Shown: positions 1 through 11,572 of the stretch, piece after piece
Position numbering within the stretch: position 1 is the first letter of the stretch
How the letters are laid out: each line of letters begins with the position of its first letter
Source of the DNA: Arachnopeziza araneosa
Lineage: Eukaryota > Ascomycota > Leotiomycetes > Helotiales > Arachnopezizaceae
Reading direction: 5' to 3'
Length of the DNA: 64,000 bases
NCBI GenBank assembly: GCA_003988855.1
Contig: QYAI01000020.1
Location: 496,001-560,000, forward strand
Translations under genes and position numbers: made by a program
The notes under the pieces: model-generated
Told to the model about the DNA's origin: nothing
What the model saw: only the letters and a program-made list of their open reading frames with translations
Database searches by the model: none

Positions 1-85
1 GAAATGACTACCAGGTCCCGTCTCGTCACTGGGTTCGGGAGCATTTAAAGGATCAAGCAGGTATTTCGAAGCCTGCCTATGTCAG

Positions 86-454
86 TCAAATATAATTAGA
101 TGGCGGGTTGATCAATCCAAGCTCTTCAACAACAAGCTTGGATCCCTGCAACCAACCGAGTACCAGGAATAGAGCATACCCATTGCTTGTCTTCACTTGG
201 AGAGTCCATCTTGTTCGTGACGGAACGATCCGGCAGATGAGAAATTCTGATGCAACAGTTCTTGTTCCAATGTCAGTATGCTGGCGAGTTGAAGGAGAAA
301 TCGGACGCGTGATATCTTTATCAGTGGCTCCCAGGTACTTGTTCCTCATGTCCCACCAGCGAGGTGGTGGTGTGGTGTGGTGGTACGCAATGAGCCGGCA
401 CGCTAAATCCACGAATGACGTACTCTTCCGCGACTCCGTGAGGCTCCTCACCAT
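86..454 (-). CDS. hypothetical small protein, weakly supported
   Basis: An open frame of 122 codons begins at an ATG and ends in TGA. The protein is moderately basic, with no recognised domain, signal peptide or membrane segment. It lies head to head with USB1, about 250 bp away, so the two could share a promoter. An equally long open frame exists on the opposite strand over the same bases, which weakens the case for either. I do not recognise it and it may be chance. Confidence 0.2.
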   Translation of the reverse strand: MVRSLTESRKSTSFVDLACRLIAYHHTTPPPRWWDMRNKYLGATDKDITRPISPSTRQHTDIGTRTVASEFLICRIVPSRTRWTLQVKTSNGYALFLVLGWLQGSKLVVEELGLINPPSNYI

Positions 455-706
455 CCGCTCTTTCACGCTTGGTCGCAAGCATTAGGTACCATCACATCAC
501 CCAGGCGCATCTCGACCTTTCATCTGTTCGTATGTTGATCCTCGCACGACCCACTGCTAACGTCGCAAATCGCTTCTGGATCCCGCTGTCAAAAAGTGTT
601 GGTGCTGCCCAATAATATAGGAAGCGAGATTCAGTGGACTTGGCACATCCGACGTTCCTGAAGCTATTTCCAATCCACGTCTCGTCATCCCACACTCTAA
701 ACCTGG
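455..706. other. USB1 upstream region
   Basis: About 250 bp between the doubtful reverse-strand frame and the USB1 start. It is presumed to hold the USB1 promoter and leader. No TATA box or other motif stands out. Confidence 0.4.
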
Positions 707-1764
707 ATGGCCTTGGTCGACTACATCTCCTCTGACGAGGAAGATGTAGCAGATTCTTCCAGTAAACTCTTGAACACCACCCTCAAACGCAAATCTGATG
801 AAGCGGCCATGGATCTACCTCCGTTGCCTTCTAAGTTCCACGATTTATATGCCTCCACAGTTAGGACAAGTACGAGTGACGATCCAAGTCTCCATGGAGG
901 AAGGAAGAGGGCTGTACCACATGTGAATGGAAACTGGCCGACGCACATATACATTGAGTGTATGCTGTCCCTTCATGCATGCTCAAACCAAAATTACTTA
1001 ACTAACCTGTTCGAGGGTATCCTTCGACAACAGAATCTGACTCCTTAGCTAAGTTGGTATCGGAGTTGAAAGAGGAGGTAGCATCTCAATCTACTGCCTT
1101 GACCATCAACTCGTTTTTGACCAGTGACCTTGGTACTCCTCTACCACTCCACGTCAGTCTCTCCCGACCCATTGGATTTCTCACAGATCAGAAAGACGAC
1201 TTTGGGGCTGCTCTAGAGCATTCTATCAAATCATCGGGGATTCGACCGTGAGTATTCCTCCTCCAATAAAAATCACTGGACTGAAAAAGTAGCTTTGATG
1301 TTTCCTTTTCTAGCCTTGATTGGGTTGCCAACTTTGAAGGAACCCGATGGTTCCTTGTTTTGCGCCTTGAAAAGCCGGTAGCAGATGGCCTGAATAGACT
1401 TCTTCATATCAGTAACTCTATTGCTCAACGGTATGGCCAAGCACCACTTTACGCGAAGTTCAGATTAAGCGAAAATGCTTCCCCTAGCAGGAAACGCAAA
1501 TATGCAAGATCCCAAGCCACTTCATCAGATAGATGGTCTGGTTTGCAAGACTTCTCGCATGCCTTTCACATTAGCATAGCCTGGACCTTGGAGGAACCAA
1601 GTAAGGAGCGACCCGATGTTACGGAAAACATCAAGAATATTCTTGGGGTGGTCCAGAAAATTGATATTCATGTCGCAGAGATCAAATCCAAAATTGGAAA
1701 TGTCGTTACCAGTATCCCGCTGCGCAGAAGCGCTTTTGAAGGCAAAAATCTATTCGGAGCCTAG
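707..1764 (+). CDS. USB1: U6 snRNA 3'-5' phosphodiesterase Usb1/Mpn1
   Basis: Predicted 311-residue protein from exons 707-959, 1016-1247 and 1314-1764; the phases close and restore the family sequence across both junctions (for example THIYIEW over the first). Usb1 belongs to the 2H phosphodiesterase superfamily. It trims the oligo(U) tail of U6 snRNA and leaves a terminal phosphate that protects it, acting in the nucleus. Both tetrapeptide signatures are present: HVSLSRP in exon 2 and HISIAW in exon 3. The start is MALVDYISSDEED, an acidic head usual in fungal members. The stop lies only about 110 bp from the end of the convergent Zn2Cys6 gene, so the two 3' UTRs probably overlap. Confidence 0.9.
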
Positions 1765-1875
1765 ATGCTCGCGCTCGATTACATATCTTGATGCATCTAA
1801 AGATATCCCACATATTCATCATTTATCCTTACAAGCCTTGAGACCAAGGCCATCAAATTTCTCTGCATTCCTATG

Positions 1876-3538
1876 CTAGCAATTCCAGGTATGTATGTCG
1901 CCAACAAGAAGCAATGACCCGAGTGAATCTGACTCCTGTGACCAGCAAGACAAGTCTTCTACTATGTCATTGACCACTGAGTTCATCCCTAGCTTCGTAA
2001 CTGCCTGGATGTCTCCTATTTCGATCATTCTCCTACTCTTTCTCCTGGAAAGATAATTTCCATATTCACAACTCCATTTCGACTCAGTCTCGGCTTCCCA
2101 TAGTGACCTGCTACTTGGTACTGGGATTTTGGGAAAGTCGGTAATCCTACATGGCTGACCTGGTTCGATGCTCATGTTCAGCAGCTTACCGGTAAGATGC
2201 AGCATTATGAACGTCCTAGAGGGGTTAGAACTATCTTCCATAGCGAAATCCTACTAACCTCCGTTTGTTTTCTCCGTGCACCCATTCTTCCCACTTTGGA
2301 AAACTATTGATTTTTTCGTTATTTGTGTAGTACCCATTTCGTTTCAGTGCAGTGGCAATTTCCTGTCTTAATTCAGTCACCTTCAATTTGAGAAATCCAG
2401 ATTACCCACTCCCATTACAATTCGAGCCAGAATACCAAGCAAGTTGCACCTTCTGTCATCAATAGCAAGAAGTATGAGGTACATCACCATGGCTTGCAGG
2501 GCCCAGAGAAGGTTTGCATCATCAAATTTGAGAAACTAGCTCTTTAGTTACTCTTTCATTCTTGGGGTTGCTGACCGGACTTACTCCTTCATGAAGCCTC
2601 CGCACTTCAAGGACGAGAATGTTGTTGATGAAATTTTTGTTGCTAGAATTCTTTTGCAAATACATAGGAATTACAATCTTGCAATTTGCCAAAGTTTCAG
2701 GTAGGTTGGTGAAACTTAAATCTCCTTGCTTTCCCCTCAAAATGTTGCGGTGCATAAATGGAGGAAGTATTCCATTACCGAATTCTGTCACGTAGGTTCG
2801 AATTGTTGCCCAGATACTATTGCCGCTCAAGATTTTTCCAATGTCAGGTTCAATTTTCCTATTAAGCATTTCTGGGAGATCATGAGGGAATGAATCTAAT
2901 GCGTGCCAGCCCGTAAGGACAACACTTAAACTCTGTTCCGGTCTAAGCGTTTTTATTACATTGCAATTATTATTCTTTGTTGTTCTTGGAGGATCGTTCT
3001 GAACAACCAGCGAGTTTGTCTCTTGTGAACTGGCTCGGTATGGATCTTCAAAGTCGAAAATTATGTTGCCTGTATTGATGTCTGCATCTCCCATAGTCCT
3101 TTCTTGATCACAGCCATCTTTAGGTGCTCCTTTAGACGAGGAGTCATCTGGTATCGGTGTAAAATTTTGATTGTTTGTCCAGTCCACGAGATCCGTCCTA
3201 TTAAGTATATCATCGAGATCAGCATCCATTATTTGGTAATCTATACTTGGAGTAGTGCGGTCATTGGATGGACGGGTCTTGTTTTCGTCGTTTTCACCTA
3301 AAGCTAATGGGCAATATCCAAACGCATCGACATTTTGAGGTTTGAAAGGACTTTCGCTGTCTGGCCATTTCGAATGTTCCTTTTGCGTTGATGATACTGA
3401 TACTCCGTTTGGACGTCGGTTGGGATAATTGCAAGATAGATTCCGGCGTGCGCATCTCAGGCATGTTGGAGAAGTAAGGCTACATCGGGATTTCGCCGAC
3501 TTACATTGGTTGCATGATTTTTGACGAGTTGATTCCAT
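1876..3538 (-). CDS. Zn2Cys6 fungal-specific transcription factor
   Basis: Predicted 504-residue regulator. Exons on the reverse strand: 3538-2585, 2535-2419, 2362-2259 and 2215-1876. The first intron has an ideal GTAAGT donor and ACTAA branch site; the boundary of the second intron is the least certain because several donors fit. The N-terminus is a binuclear zinc cluster, C9-x2-C12-x6-C19-x6-C26-x2-C29-x6-C36, for DNA binding. The middle and C-terminal parts follow the fungal transcription-factor regulatory region: a LLWALQAMVMYLIL helix, W-x2-W-x3-E-x-KRRTF, and SLWEAETESKW near the end. No target can be inferred. It sits beside USB1 and an OTU-like gene, neither an obvious cluster partner. 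A zinc cluster at the extreme N-terminus with a PPF-motif middle region is usual for this class. Confidence 0.85.
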
Positions 3539-4935
3539 TTTTCGGATGTTGAGTCAAATAATGGATCAAGTTGGCCCCGATAAATCAGAGTCCGGAATTC
3601 TATGCCGATTTCCTGCTCGGAGTTTTGTCTGACAAATACCTATGAAACGTCGGGGCACGAGGCTCGGAGCAAGGCTCGGACTTTAAACTTTTTGGGGCGT
3701 CATGGAAACTCTCTGGTTCGCTGATCGTCCCCTACGATGTGCAAGGCTACTAATGTTTAAGCAAGGCTGTGAAACTCTTGTTAATACCTCGATTATTTGC
3801 TACAAGAAGAATAGAATAGTGCTAAAGACCCGGATGGAATTGATGTTATCCCGTCTTCTGGATTTCTGTTCAGCATATCTGTCAGAAGTTTCGCATTATT
3901 AGCTCAGCAGCAGAGCATCATCATCATCATCCAGATTGTGGACCAAAATTCAAAATCCAAAACTTTATCATCTCAACAACTGCGTCAATGTATCTGTGGT
4001 GGAGTTCTTTCTACGAGTATAGTGATAGCTTGTTCTTCGAGATTTATCTTCTCTCGAGCTTGTCATACAATATTTCCTCCCAAATAAGCTTCCATGCGCA
4101 AACAAATACAAAAATCTATCACTCTTACGAGAAAGTTATATATAGTGGTCAATCCCTTTTACGTCTGATTCTCTCTTATGCCACTAGTGACAGTGGTGGA
4201 CTTTAACTTGACGTGAGAAATGTCCTGATCTGACAGAATACCGTAAGAGTGCGCTTTTTCAAATCAATCAAACAGCTGAAGAAGTTGAAGGGAGTGGCAA
4301 GCACCAGACTTGTGACATGCAGAGAAAAGGTGCATTTAAATTTATCAAACATGGTTCGCTATGGTTTCGAAGTTATTCAGTTTCTTCTCGCTATTCTTAT
4401 CTATAGATCTTTCTTCTACATGGCAGCAATAAGGTTCTTAGGGCTCTCCTATATCGAAGGAGTACAAGGGTATTTTCCATCCCGGTGGTGGTTTTGGAGA
4501 CCGGTATTATCATCTGCTCGGAATCCTCAAGATCCTATGGTAGATATGTTTTGACTGTTTTTGCTGTCAATGTACCTGCTACGCAGTACTGATAATTTTA
4601 CTCAATAGAGTGCATTTTTGTACTATATTGTTTCACACTACTACTAATTCACTAGATATTCTCGTTAAATTTCCTAGCTTTGTTTTGACTCCTTTCTACG
4701 CAAAGGAAGCGAAGCGAGATTCTATTCGCTACTACATACTGCATAACAAAGAGTAACTTTCGCATATCTAATATATGAAGACAACTCGTAGAACGGCGAA
4801 GAACCAACGAGGTACATCCATTCACTGCTCCTAAAACAGTTCTTTCTTAAAGGTTCTTCAACCCAACTTCAATCAATCAGCTCAGCGCTAACTCAAAACC
4901 CAGAAGTCTTGACAAGAACGCCAGCACCATACAAG
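3539..4935. other. gene-free stretch between two divergent genes
   Basis: About 1.4 kb, rather AT-rich, between the Zn2Cys6 factor and the OTU-like gene. It should hold both promoters; a TATATATA-like run lies near 4137-4143. Open frames here (for example near 4351-4554, which has a hydrophobic stretch) are short and unconvincing. Confidence 0.4.
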
Positions 4936-6339
4936 ATGTCTTGCCCAGAAGGAGTTCAGCTCTATATTGACGAGATTATCACAGCAGGAACTGATCCCGG
5001 GTGGACTGCATACGACATTATTCGAGTCCCAATATTCCGCGGTGACTGGGAGTATTGCCACGACTATATCAAAACCACGCTTGCTCTTTTAAACCAGTGT
5101 ACATGTCCTAATGTGGGACGTGCGCTGCAACGTACGTGTTGAGACTATGACAGATTTAAACTTACTGACGTTGTTAGTCCTCACCCAAGCTCGTCTGCTG
5201 CTTGGAAAGAATGATGTTGATAGGGCAGCTTACAATTCAAACCTTCCAGCACCACAACTCATTTCTGTTACCAGTATTACAACTCCTTGCAAAACCACCG
5301 GTGAGTATTCAAATTCTCTCATCTTCTCAATCATCTTGTGACAAAGTAAATCAAGTGATGTATTTTCAGCACGGTCACCAGGATCCTTAAGAGCACAAAG
5401 ATTGGAAACACTAACCTACCTACAGCACTCACTACCACTCTATCGACGATTGCAGATCCATACGTAATCGCGCCAGAAGTTCATGATCTTAGTGATGATA
5501 AAGGTGCTCATGTCCAAGGCGTCAAGGCCATGGATTGGAGACTCGTTGACCCGGTGTGGATGCCACGAAACCGAGAAAATACCTTCTGGCTCTCTCTTGC
5601 TTTTGGGCTCAAAGACGATTTCAAATACTGGGCAGAGTTAAAAGCGCGCACATGCCAGTATTACTACAGTGTGATGGCTGACAACACACATCCTCGAAAC
5701 AAGGACTATGCCATCCTAAACAACAATACCCAAGTCCGAACCCAGACCTACGCTAAAACGGGTAATCCCATGACTGCCGCTACTCTACCAGCTCAACTTC
5801 GGCCAACGCAGCCTTTAGCTGACGTGACACCTGAACTGTGGCAAGTGGTAGCTGACGCATTCAAGATTGAGCTCCTTGTCATTATTGATGGAACCTATAC
5901 CGAAGGAAAATCAATGGCAGTCCGCAAACAAGTCTTGCCGGTCATTCCGCGTGGTGATCACAACTCCCGCCAAGTCTGGATCTACATGCTTGGATACGAT
6001 TTTGAAGCCTCCCCGTTCGAATATCGTGCCATCATTCCCATCAAGCACGACCGCTTCCAGTTCCGCTACACAGCTCACATGCCGTCTGAGAGAACCACGG
6101 CCCCTCGACCGGGGAATGCTGCCATCAAGGACAAGACGCAGAGAGATCTTAGCAACCAGCGTCGGTGTCCGTTCTTGGCTCATGATGAGAATGGGCTTTA
6201 TGATGCTTCGCTGACGATGATGATGGGTAAGTTGGGTCCACCCATGGCTCCGAGAGCTATCTTGGATGATTCGGCGAGTAGTGCTGTCACCGATCAGCAG
6301 ATCTTGGCATATTGGAATAATGGGCTTCATAATCCATAA
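4936..6339 (+). CDS. OTU-like fungal protein, catalytic Cys apparently missing
   Basis: Predicted 410-residue protein, exons 4936-5131, 5178-5300 and 5426-6339. The start is the first ATG (MSCPEGVQLY); the second intron (about 125 bp) ends at a CTAAC branch and CTACAG acceptor and the phases close. The layout recalls fungal OTU-type cysteine-protease-like proteins: a block where the catalytic N-C-(F/L/W) segment would be, then W-x-R/E-LKA with a Y-rich helix, an HPR motif, and AFKIELLVII like the core OTU beta strand. At the catalytic position I read ENTFWLSLAFGL, with Thr where Cys is expected. If the fold is right it would be a pseudo-deubiquitinase. This rests on memory of the family pattern. 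Otherwise it is an uncharacterised soluble protein with no signal peptide or membrane segment. Confidence 0.6.
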
Positions 6340-6854
6340 TTTGTTCGCGTTCTGGTGTAGGAGTTGAAGTTGACAAGGATGAAAAGTTGAAACAATGCAT
6401 TTTGTTCGATCACTCTACATCACAGCAACTATCTGTGAAACTTGGAGAGGGAGACTTGTGTACTTTAGTCTACCTAATAGAGCATTGGAAAAAAGATAAT
6501 CAGTATCGCAAATGAACTTTGTCTTCATGGGTATCACGTGATCGCTTGTGGTAAGAATTTCCAGGTTACTTGCAGTCTTTTGGGTGGCTCGTACTCTTCT
6601 GAAAATTGTTAAGTATGAAGTTCTTCATGGTTCCTCATCTTATTTCTATTCTATTTCGATTCACGTGTATTTGGACAGATGGTTTTGATCAAGACTGAAG
6701 CATATATCGTTAGCTTTATAATGCCTGCATTGTTGCATCCTCCGAGGCTGTGCTGCGGAGCCTAACATCTGAAGTTTATAAAGAGTGGTTGACTTCAAAA
6801 ACATCGCAGGACCCGTCTCGATGGCTGTCACCTCTTCTGCTAGTTGATTCAAGC
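6340..6854. other. intergenic, promoter of the membrane-protein gene
   Basis: About 515 bp holding the OTU-like gene's 3' end and the next gene's upstream region. I see no further gene or repeat. Confidence 0.4.
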
Positions 6855-8141
6855 ATGGCTAAATATTGGAAGAGTCTATATGTTCTTGCTTTATCGCTTT
6901 CCCTGTGCTTACAGACAGGAGCGCTCAATATCAATACGGCTACCTCCCCAGATGACAGTCTTGGGAGTCCAACCTCACTAAGCCTCACAAGTTCTCCAAC
7001 ATCAACTGATGTCTCACCTACATCATCAACAACAACCTCGGACAACACTTCGTCTCCCCGCCTCTACTTATCATTGTCCACCGATGGGCCGGACCCTCTT
7101 GGCGTCTCCCAAGTGAGCGGCTTCTACGGACCAGGTGCTTTCGCAGGATGGTATACCACCATCGTCGCGGCATGGTTCCATGAGCTCCTTGACATCGAGA
7201 GTACCATTGACTTCAATGCTTGGATCTACATTCTGGGCACGAATTGGGCCGCGTTCGACTTCCTGCGACACCTAGTCATAGCTCGACATCTTGGTACTTC
7301 CACAGCTGATGGAATGAAAGAAATGGGCCAACTTGGAGCAGCCTTTACTTTTATGTTTTGGGGAACTTCAAATGCGCTTCTTCAGTTCGGATTTCATAGC
7401 ATTCCGTCCTATACTCCTAGGAAAGGCTATGTGACCATCACTATTGTTGCTGTTAGGCTACTACTTCCTATGTTAGCCTTAGCAGTGGCACTATTTACAA
7501 TAACCAATGATCGAATCCCGGCACTTTATTGGGAAGGACAATTCGAGAGCGATCATTCATACTTTCTATTGTATGCATCTCTTACCGGGCTCTGTGGCCT
7601 CTTGGGTGTCACTTTCCTGTGTCTGAAGTGGGCCCACTCCAAGCATCTGTCCCCCTGGGTACCACAGAAACTTGACTGGCTGCGCGATTTCAAAGTTTTG
7701 CTGTTGAAGGCCGTCCATTCAGTCCTCAACAGCAAAGTTTACGCGGCCATATATTTCGTCCCAGTTCTCCTCTTAATCAGTACCCTCATGGTTGGAGGGA
7801 TTATCTTCTTATCCACTCCAATTATGATCGTAGGAGTACTTGGCGTGGACGTCTTGAGTTATATATTCGTAGCCTACACGCCCTGGGGAAGCGTCCAGAT
7901 CTCGCACTGTTGCTATTTCATGCCATGTGCACCGCAGTCAATTTCTGAGACGGAACAGGTCCTAGCATTTTCGGCGGGCTTATTCGCCTTTTTTAGCATT
8001 GAGATTGCGCCGTTTTTCTTCAAGATGACAAAGAGAACTTGGAAGAATCGGAACCGGTTCGAGGAGGAAGTTGGGAGAAAATTCGAGGTGGAGATGTCTG
8101 AGAGGGCGGATTCAGCTTTGGGGAATCATGGCGATGGATGA
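6855..8141 (+). CDS. multi-pass membrane protein with signal peptide and Ser/Thr-rich head
   Basis: Single-exon gene for 428 residues. I chose the ATG that gives MAKYWKSLYVLALSLSLCLQ, a good secretory signal ending near residue 22; codons upstream in frame carry no ATG. Residues about 25-75 are a Ser/Thr/Pro-rich extracellular stalk likely to be O-glycosylated. The rest has about six or seven hydrophobic segments (beginning around AWIYILGTNWAAF, FTFMFWGTSNALLQF, ITIVAVRLLLPMLALAVALF, FLLYASLTGLCGLLGV, a long double segment, and FSAGLFAFFSIEIAPFFF). The C-tail is basic and cytosolic, ending in a charged region. I do not recognise the family. It looks like a fungal plasma-membrane or endomembrane protein of unknown role. 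Confidence 0.75.
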   Translation: MAKYWKSLYVLALSLSLCLQTGALNINTATSPDDSLGSPTSLSLTSSPTSTDVSPTSSTTTSDNTSSPRLYLSLSTDGPDPLGVSQVSGFYGPGAFAGWYTTIVAAWFHELLDIESTIDFNAWIYILGTNWAAFDFLRHLVIARHLGTSTADGMKEMGQLGAAFTFMFWGTSNALLQFGFHSIPSYTPRKGYVTITIVAVRLLLPMLALAVALFTITNDRIPALYWEGQFESDHSYFLLYASLTGLCGLLGVTFLCLKWAHSKHLSPWVPQKLDWLRDFKVLLLKAVHSVLNSKVYAAIYFVPVLLLISTLMVGGIIFLSTPIMIVGVLGVDVLSYIFVAYTPWGSVQISHCCYFMPCAPQSISETEQVLAFSAGLFAFFSIEIAPFFFKMTKRTWKNRNRFEEEVGRKFEVEMSERADSALGNHGDG

Positions 8142-8838
8142 AATGATGCCATGTACTATTTTAAAACTATAACTATAATGATTATGACAGTATAACGTCC
8201 ATCGTTTCCAGAATCTGTCCCAACTCCGTTGCCCCCTAAGTTTTACAGGCAGCGCAAGATCAGAAACAGCTTCAAATGCGTGAAAACTGAAGAAGAGTTC
8301 TGATCTTCATTTACCGCTAAGATGAAACCCGCCAAATTCTAGAAACATTTTGATAAAGTTCTCGACTTCTCATATCTGGCTACACTCTATTCATTTTCAA
8401 AGGATGGGGAATAGCTGATTGTTCAATTCGATCTAAGATCATTCCTCGGACCGGCTTGAGGCGTAATCATGGCGATTAATACGAGGGAGCTTAATGAGGG
8501 TTTGGCATTGCGCGAAACATAAATGAACGACACAGCTCCCATGAACTCAAAGCTGACAAAGACGTACAAAAAGTACAACAAAGGCGCAAAAACATTTCCA
8601 AACAACACTTTGGATGGCTTGTAAGGTGTGTGAGGAAAGCAATGGGCACTGACCGAGAATCACATGCACCTTTAGATCTACATTTCAAGGATTGCGGCCA
8701 AAAAAAGTTGAGAAGTATTGAATCACGAGTAAGTAATTACAAAACTGTTAGCAAATTCTCCTTTTTTCTTCCACCTTGAACATCTATCCCTACAACGCCT
8801 TGTTCTTGTGTCAAACTTCACACCCGTTTTCACCTAAC
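8142..8838. other. intergenic between two convergent genes
   Basis: About 700 bp. On the reverse strand near 8608-8423 an open frame encodes a hydrophobic stretch (FAPLLYFLYVFVSFEFMGAV) but lacks an ATG. It could be the last exon of a small membrane-protein gene or chance; I could not find a convincing upstream exon. Confidence 0.35.
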
Positions 8839-10583
8839 TCAGCCTAAAAGATCATCCAAACCACTGCTTCCGGTGCTCTGGTATGGCTTTTGTTGTGCTA
8901 GAGGCGTGCTAGTACTTGAAGTAGAACTAGCACCCCAGATCCCGGCAGTAGCTTTCTCCTTTGCCAATTGTCCTAATGCAGGCCCAGAACTTGGAGTAGA
9001 TGTCTTCTTGATACCTGCGCTTGCTGTGTTCCACAAACTGCCAAACGCATCGCCACCTGCTGGCTTAGCACCTCCTGCGGCCGGAGACTTGATGGAAGAT
9101 GATGCAGACAGGGAGTTGAGTTGAGGTTGTTGGTTGTTTGGTACTTGGACTGAGGTAAAATAGTTTGGTTGACTGCTTTGATAGTTTGTTGGAACAGGTC
9201 TTGGTTGTTGAGCTACAGCTGGAGGAGAGAAGGCGGAATAGTTAATTGGCGTAGCGGTCGAGCTTGCAGTGGGAGAAATGGAGGAGAATCCCACAAGAGA
9301 AGAGAGATTTGCAGCTTTTGGAGCGGAAACAGGTTGTGGAGCTGCAAATTGTGTTGCAGCCGTGGGAGCAGCAGGGAAGGAGGGGGCGGATGTCCGAACA
9401 GATGGAGTAGCAGATTGGAAGTCATCGAAATCGTCATCGTCGTCATTCGTTAGTGAGGATGAAGCTGTTGCTGTAGGTGCGGCCACCGGGGCAGAAATTG
9501 GAGCAGGATCATCGAATGAGAAGAGATCAACTTCTGGTTCTTTCTTCTTAGCCGGTTCTGGCTTCTTCGATGTTCGCTCAGTCGTCTTCCGTTTGGATGG
9601 GGTTGTAGATGCAGAAGTATCGGATTGTCTCCTTCCTGGTGCTGCAACAGCTCCCTCATCATATTCATCGTATTCCTCATATTTATCTCGGCCGCCAGAT
9701 GTGCCACGACTGCCGGAATCTTGGAATTCGCTTGATTGTCCTCCAAATCCACCTCCATCACCGTACACACCACCGCTGTAGCCTCCATATTCTCTCCCAC
9801 CTCCAGAGCTAGATTCTTCACTACCAAATCCTCCAAACCTGCTATTGCTATTGCTAGTACTTGAAAACCCTCCACCCATTCCAGCACCACCTTCAACGCC
9901 TGTGTATTTGTTTCTCGTAGCTCTAGCCTTTTTTCTTTCTGTCCGGATACGATCCACATCACTGAGCAAATCCGCAAGCTCCTTGGCTCTGTTTCGGACA
10001 TTTAAGCCCTGATCTTTGCCATTTTGATCAATGAAATGAAACTGTCTGAGCATTTTGAGGAGAGTGAGGTGCGAGCGTGCATCATCAATCACTCTTTCGG
10101 AGCCGTTTTTGATCAAGAACTCGAGGAGTTGGAGAGCTTTATAGATTTGTCTCCATTCTTCAGCAGCCTTTTCGGTGAAACGTTTATAGATCATGGGCAT
10201 GATCTCATTTAAAAGTTGACTGTCTATGTTAGTAAGAATAATTGATTCTCACTTGTGGTACTGACTAGTTGAATGTTCCATTGGCAATTTCTTGCATTAT
10301 ACTAGAGCTGGCACCCTAATCAGAGTCAGCGTGCCATTCTGACTTTTAAGGCGTCGAAAGAGCCGCAGGTTTGCGCAAGAGATGTACCCAGGGTTCATTA
10401 TTCGTAGCCTCTCTGACTTTCGCCTCCATCTCCGTGTAATTCATAACCGCTATAATTGTCCATCAGCGTGTGGACAACTGGCGAAACCGAGGGATTCTTA
10501 CCATTTTGAACTTTTCGCACACCAGCCTTAAGATCGTATAAAGTCAGATTGGAGGCGGCCTCTTTCAAGCTTGCGAGATCCAT
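8839..10583 (-). CDS. ENT3: epsin-like ENTH-domain adaptor Ent3
   Basis: Predicted 524 residues; exons 10583-10502, 10449-10388, 10315-10266 and 10219-8839, all phases closing. The N-terminal ENTH domain spans about residues 5-150: MDLASLKEAASNLTLYDLK, then NYTEMEAKVREATNNEPWG, then IMPMIYKRFTEKAAEEWRQIYKALQLLEFLIKNG (split here by introns), and DQGLNVRNRAKEL. The ENTH domain binds phosphoinositides, and Ent3 works with clathrin and the AP-1/GGA adaptors at the trans-Golgi and endosomes. The rest is disordered: a Gly/Tyr-rich stretch, a basic region, acidic DDDDDFDDFQSA-like clathrin/adaptor motifs, and a Ser/Thr/Gln-rich tail ending SGLDDLLG, a probable clathrin-box or adaptor-ear motif. Fungal Ent3 and Ent5 share functions, but the conserved N-terminus points to Ent3. 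Confidence 0.92.
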
Positions 10584-11572
10584 GTTGTTGATTGGAGATA
10601 TTGAGAATTGTGGTGTTGCGCGGGGAATTATTGCGTTGCGGTTCTAAATGATGTCGGGTCGGCGATTCCACCAAAGACACCAAGGGTTAAATTCAAGAAC
10701 CACGTGACTTTGAACATCTCAAAGAAATCGCTGAGAGAATTTTAGTTGAGCAGATCTATTCAAATCCCTACTATGGCTATGTGTAGAATACGATATGATA
10801 TAAAGGTAATGAATGCACTTGCTTGATAATATCATAATTCCGAAGCTGTTACCGTGCTGGACTAAACCCCTGCAGCCCCTAAGAAACCACGGGAGAAAAA
10901 AAACAGCTTTTCAGTCTCCTTTCCACCTCGACACTTCTGTACCAACATCCAAAGCGACATATCTCGAGATAATCTCTCATTCCTCTCTGTATTTTACCTT
11001 GTACTTTAGTTTCTTGCATCGGCTTCACGCGCTGAAGGATCCTCCCGACTTTCCGTACCGTCACCTCCTCCCCAGGTATGTACGTAGCTCTTCCTAGGTC
11101 CTGGAGATGCATGAAGCTGGCGGCAACCTCGCCACCACGGCGGTTGAGGAAGTCGGTGATGGAAATGCATTATGCGGTGTGGATCACTGGAAACATGGCC
11201 AGAGGCTCCGTCTCGGGCTTCCCGCGTGCGGGTGTGGTCCAGCTGTGGAAACGGGCTAGAGCTCCCTGATCTCTGCTGGGAGGCATCATTGGATCTCTAT
11301 GCTCAATGGAAGATGATCGAAGGATGTGTTGAGGAGTGGAAACTGCAGCCAACCTTCCTGGCACGAGAAGTAGTCCAGTCAGCCCTCATGGTGCAGCATA
11401 AACCCCTCTTCCTCCGTCCTCAACATCAGGCGAGGAGGGCAGCAAAGCTTGACCTCGATCCTTGGTGTTGCGCTTCTAAGCCGAATCAGACCTGGAGCTT
11501 GCTCGGCCAATCAATGAGGTGAATGGCGTGCTAACTCGTTTGGTTCTAGCCGGATTTGCCAGTAGAAGAACG
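10584..11572. other. intergenic between two divergent genes
   Basis: About 990 bp between ENT3 and the cyclophilin gene, presumably with both promoters. An open frame near 11172-11522 has no recognisable features. Nothing else stands out. Confidence 0.4.

Noticed and set aside
108..485. Forward frame opposite the 86-454 frame
   Set aside because: Starts at a poor site and is no more gene-like than the reverse frame; both are uncertain.
9450..10001. Reverse 183-codon frame within ENT3
   Set aside because: A different frame of the same strand, lacking any domain; ENT3 has the real ENTH protein there.
11172..11522. Forward 116-codon frame in the ENT3-cyclophilin interval
   Set aside because: No start context, no recognised motif.
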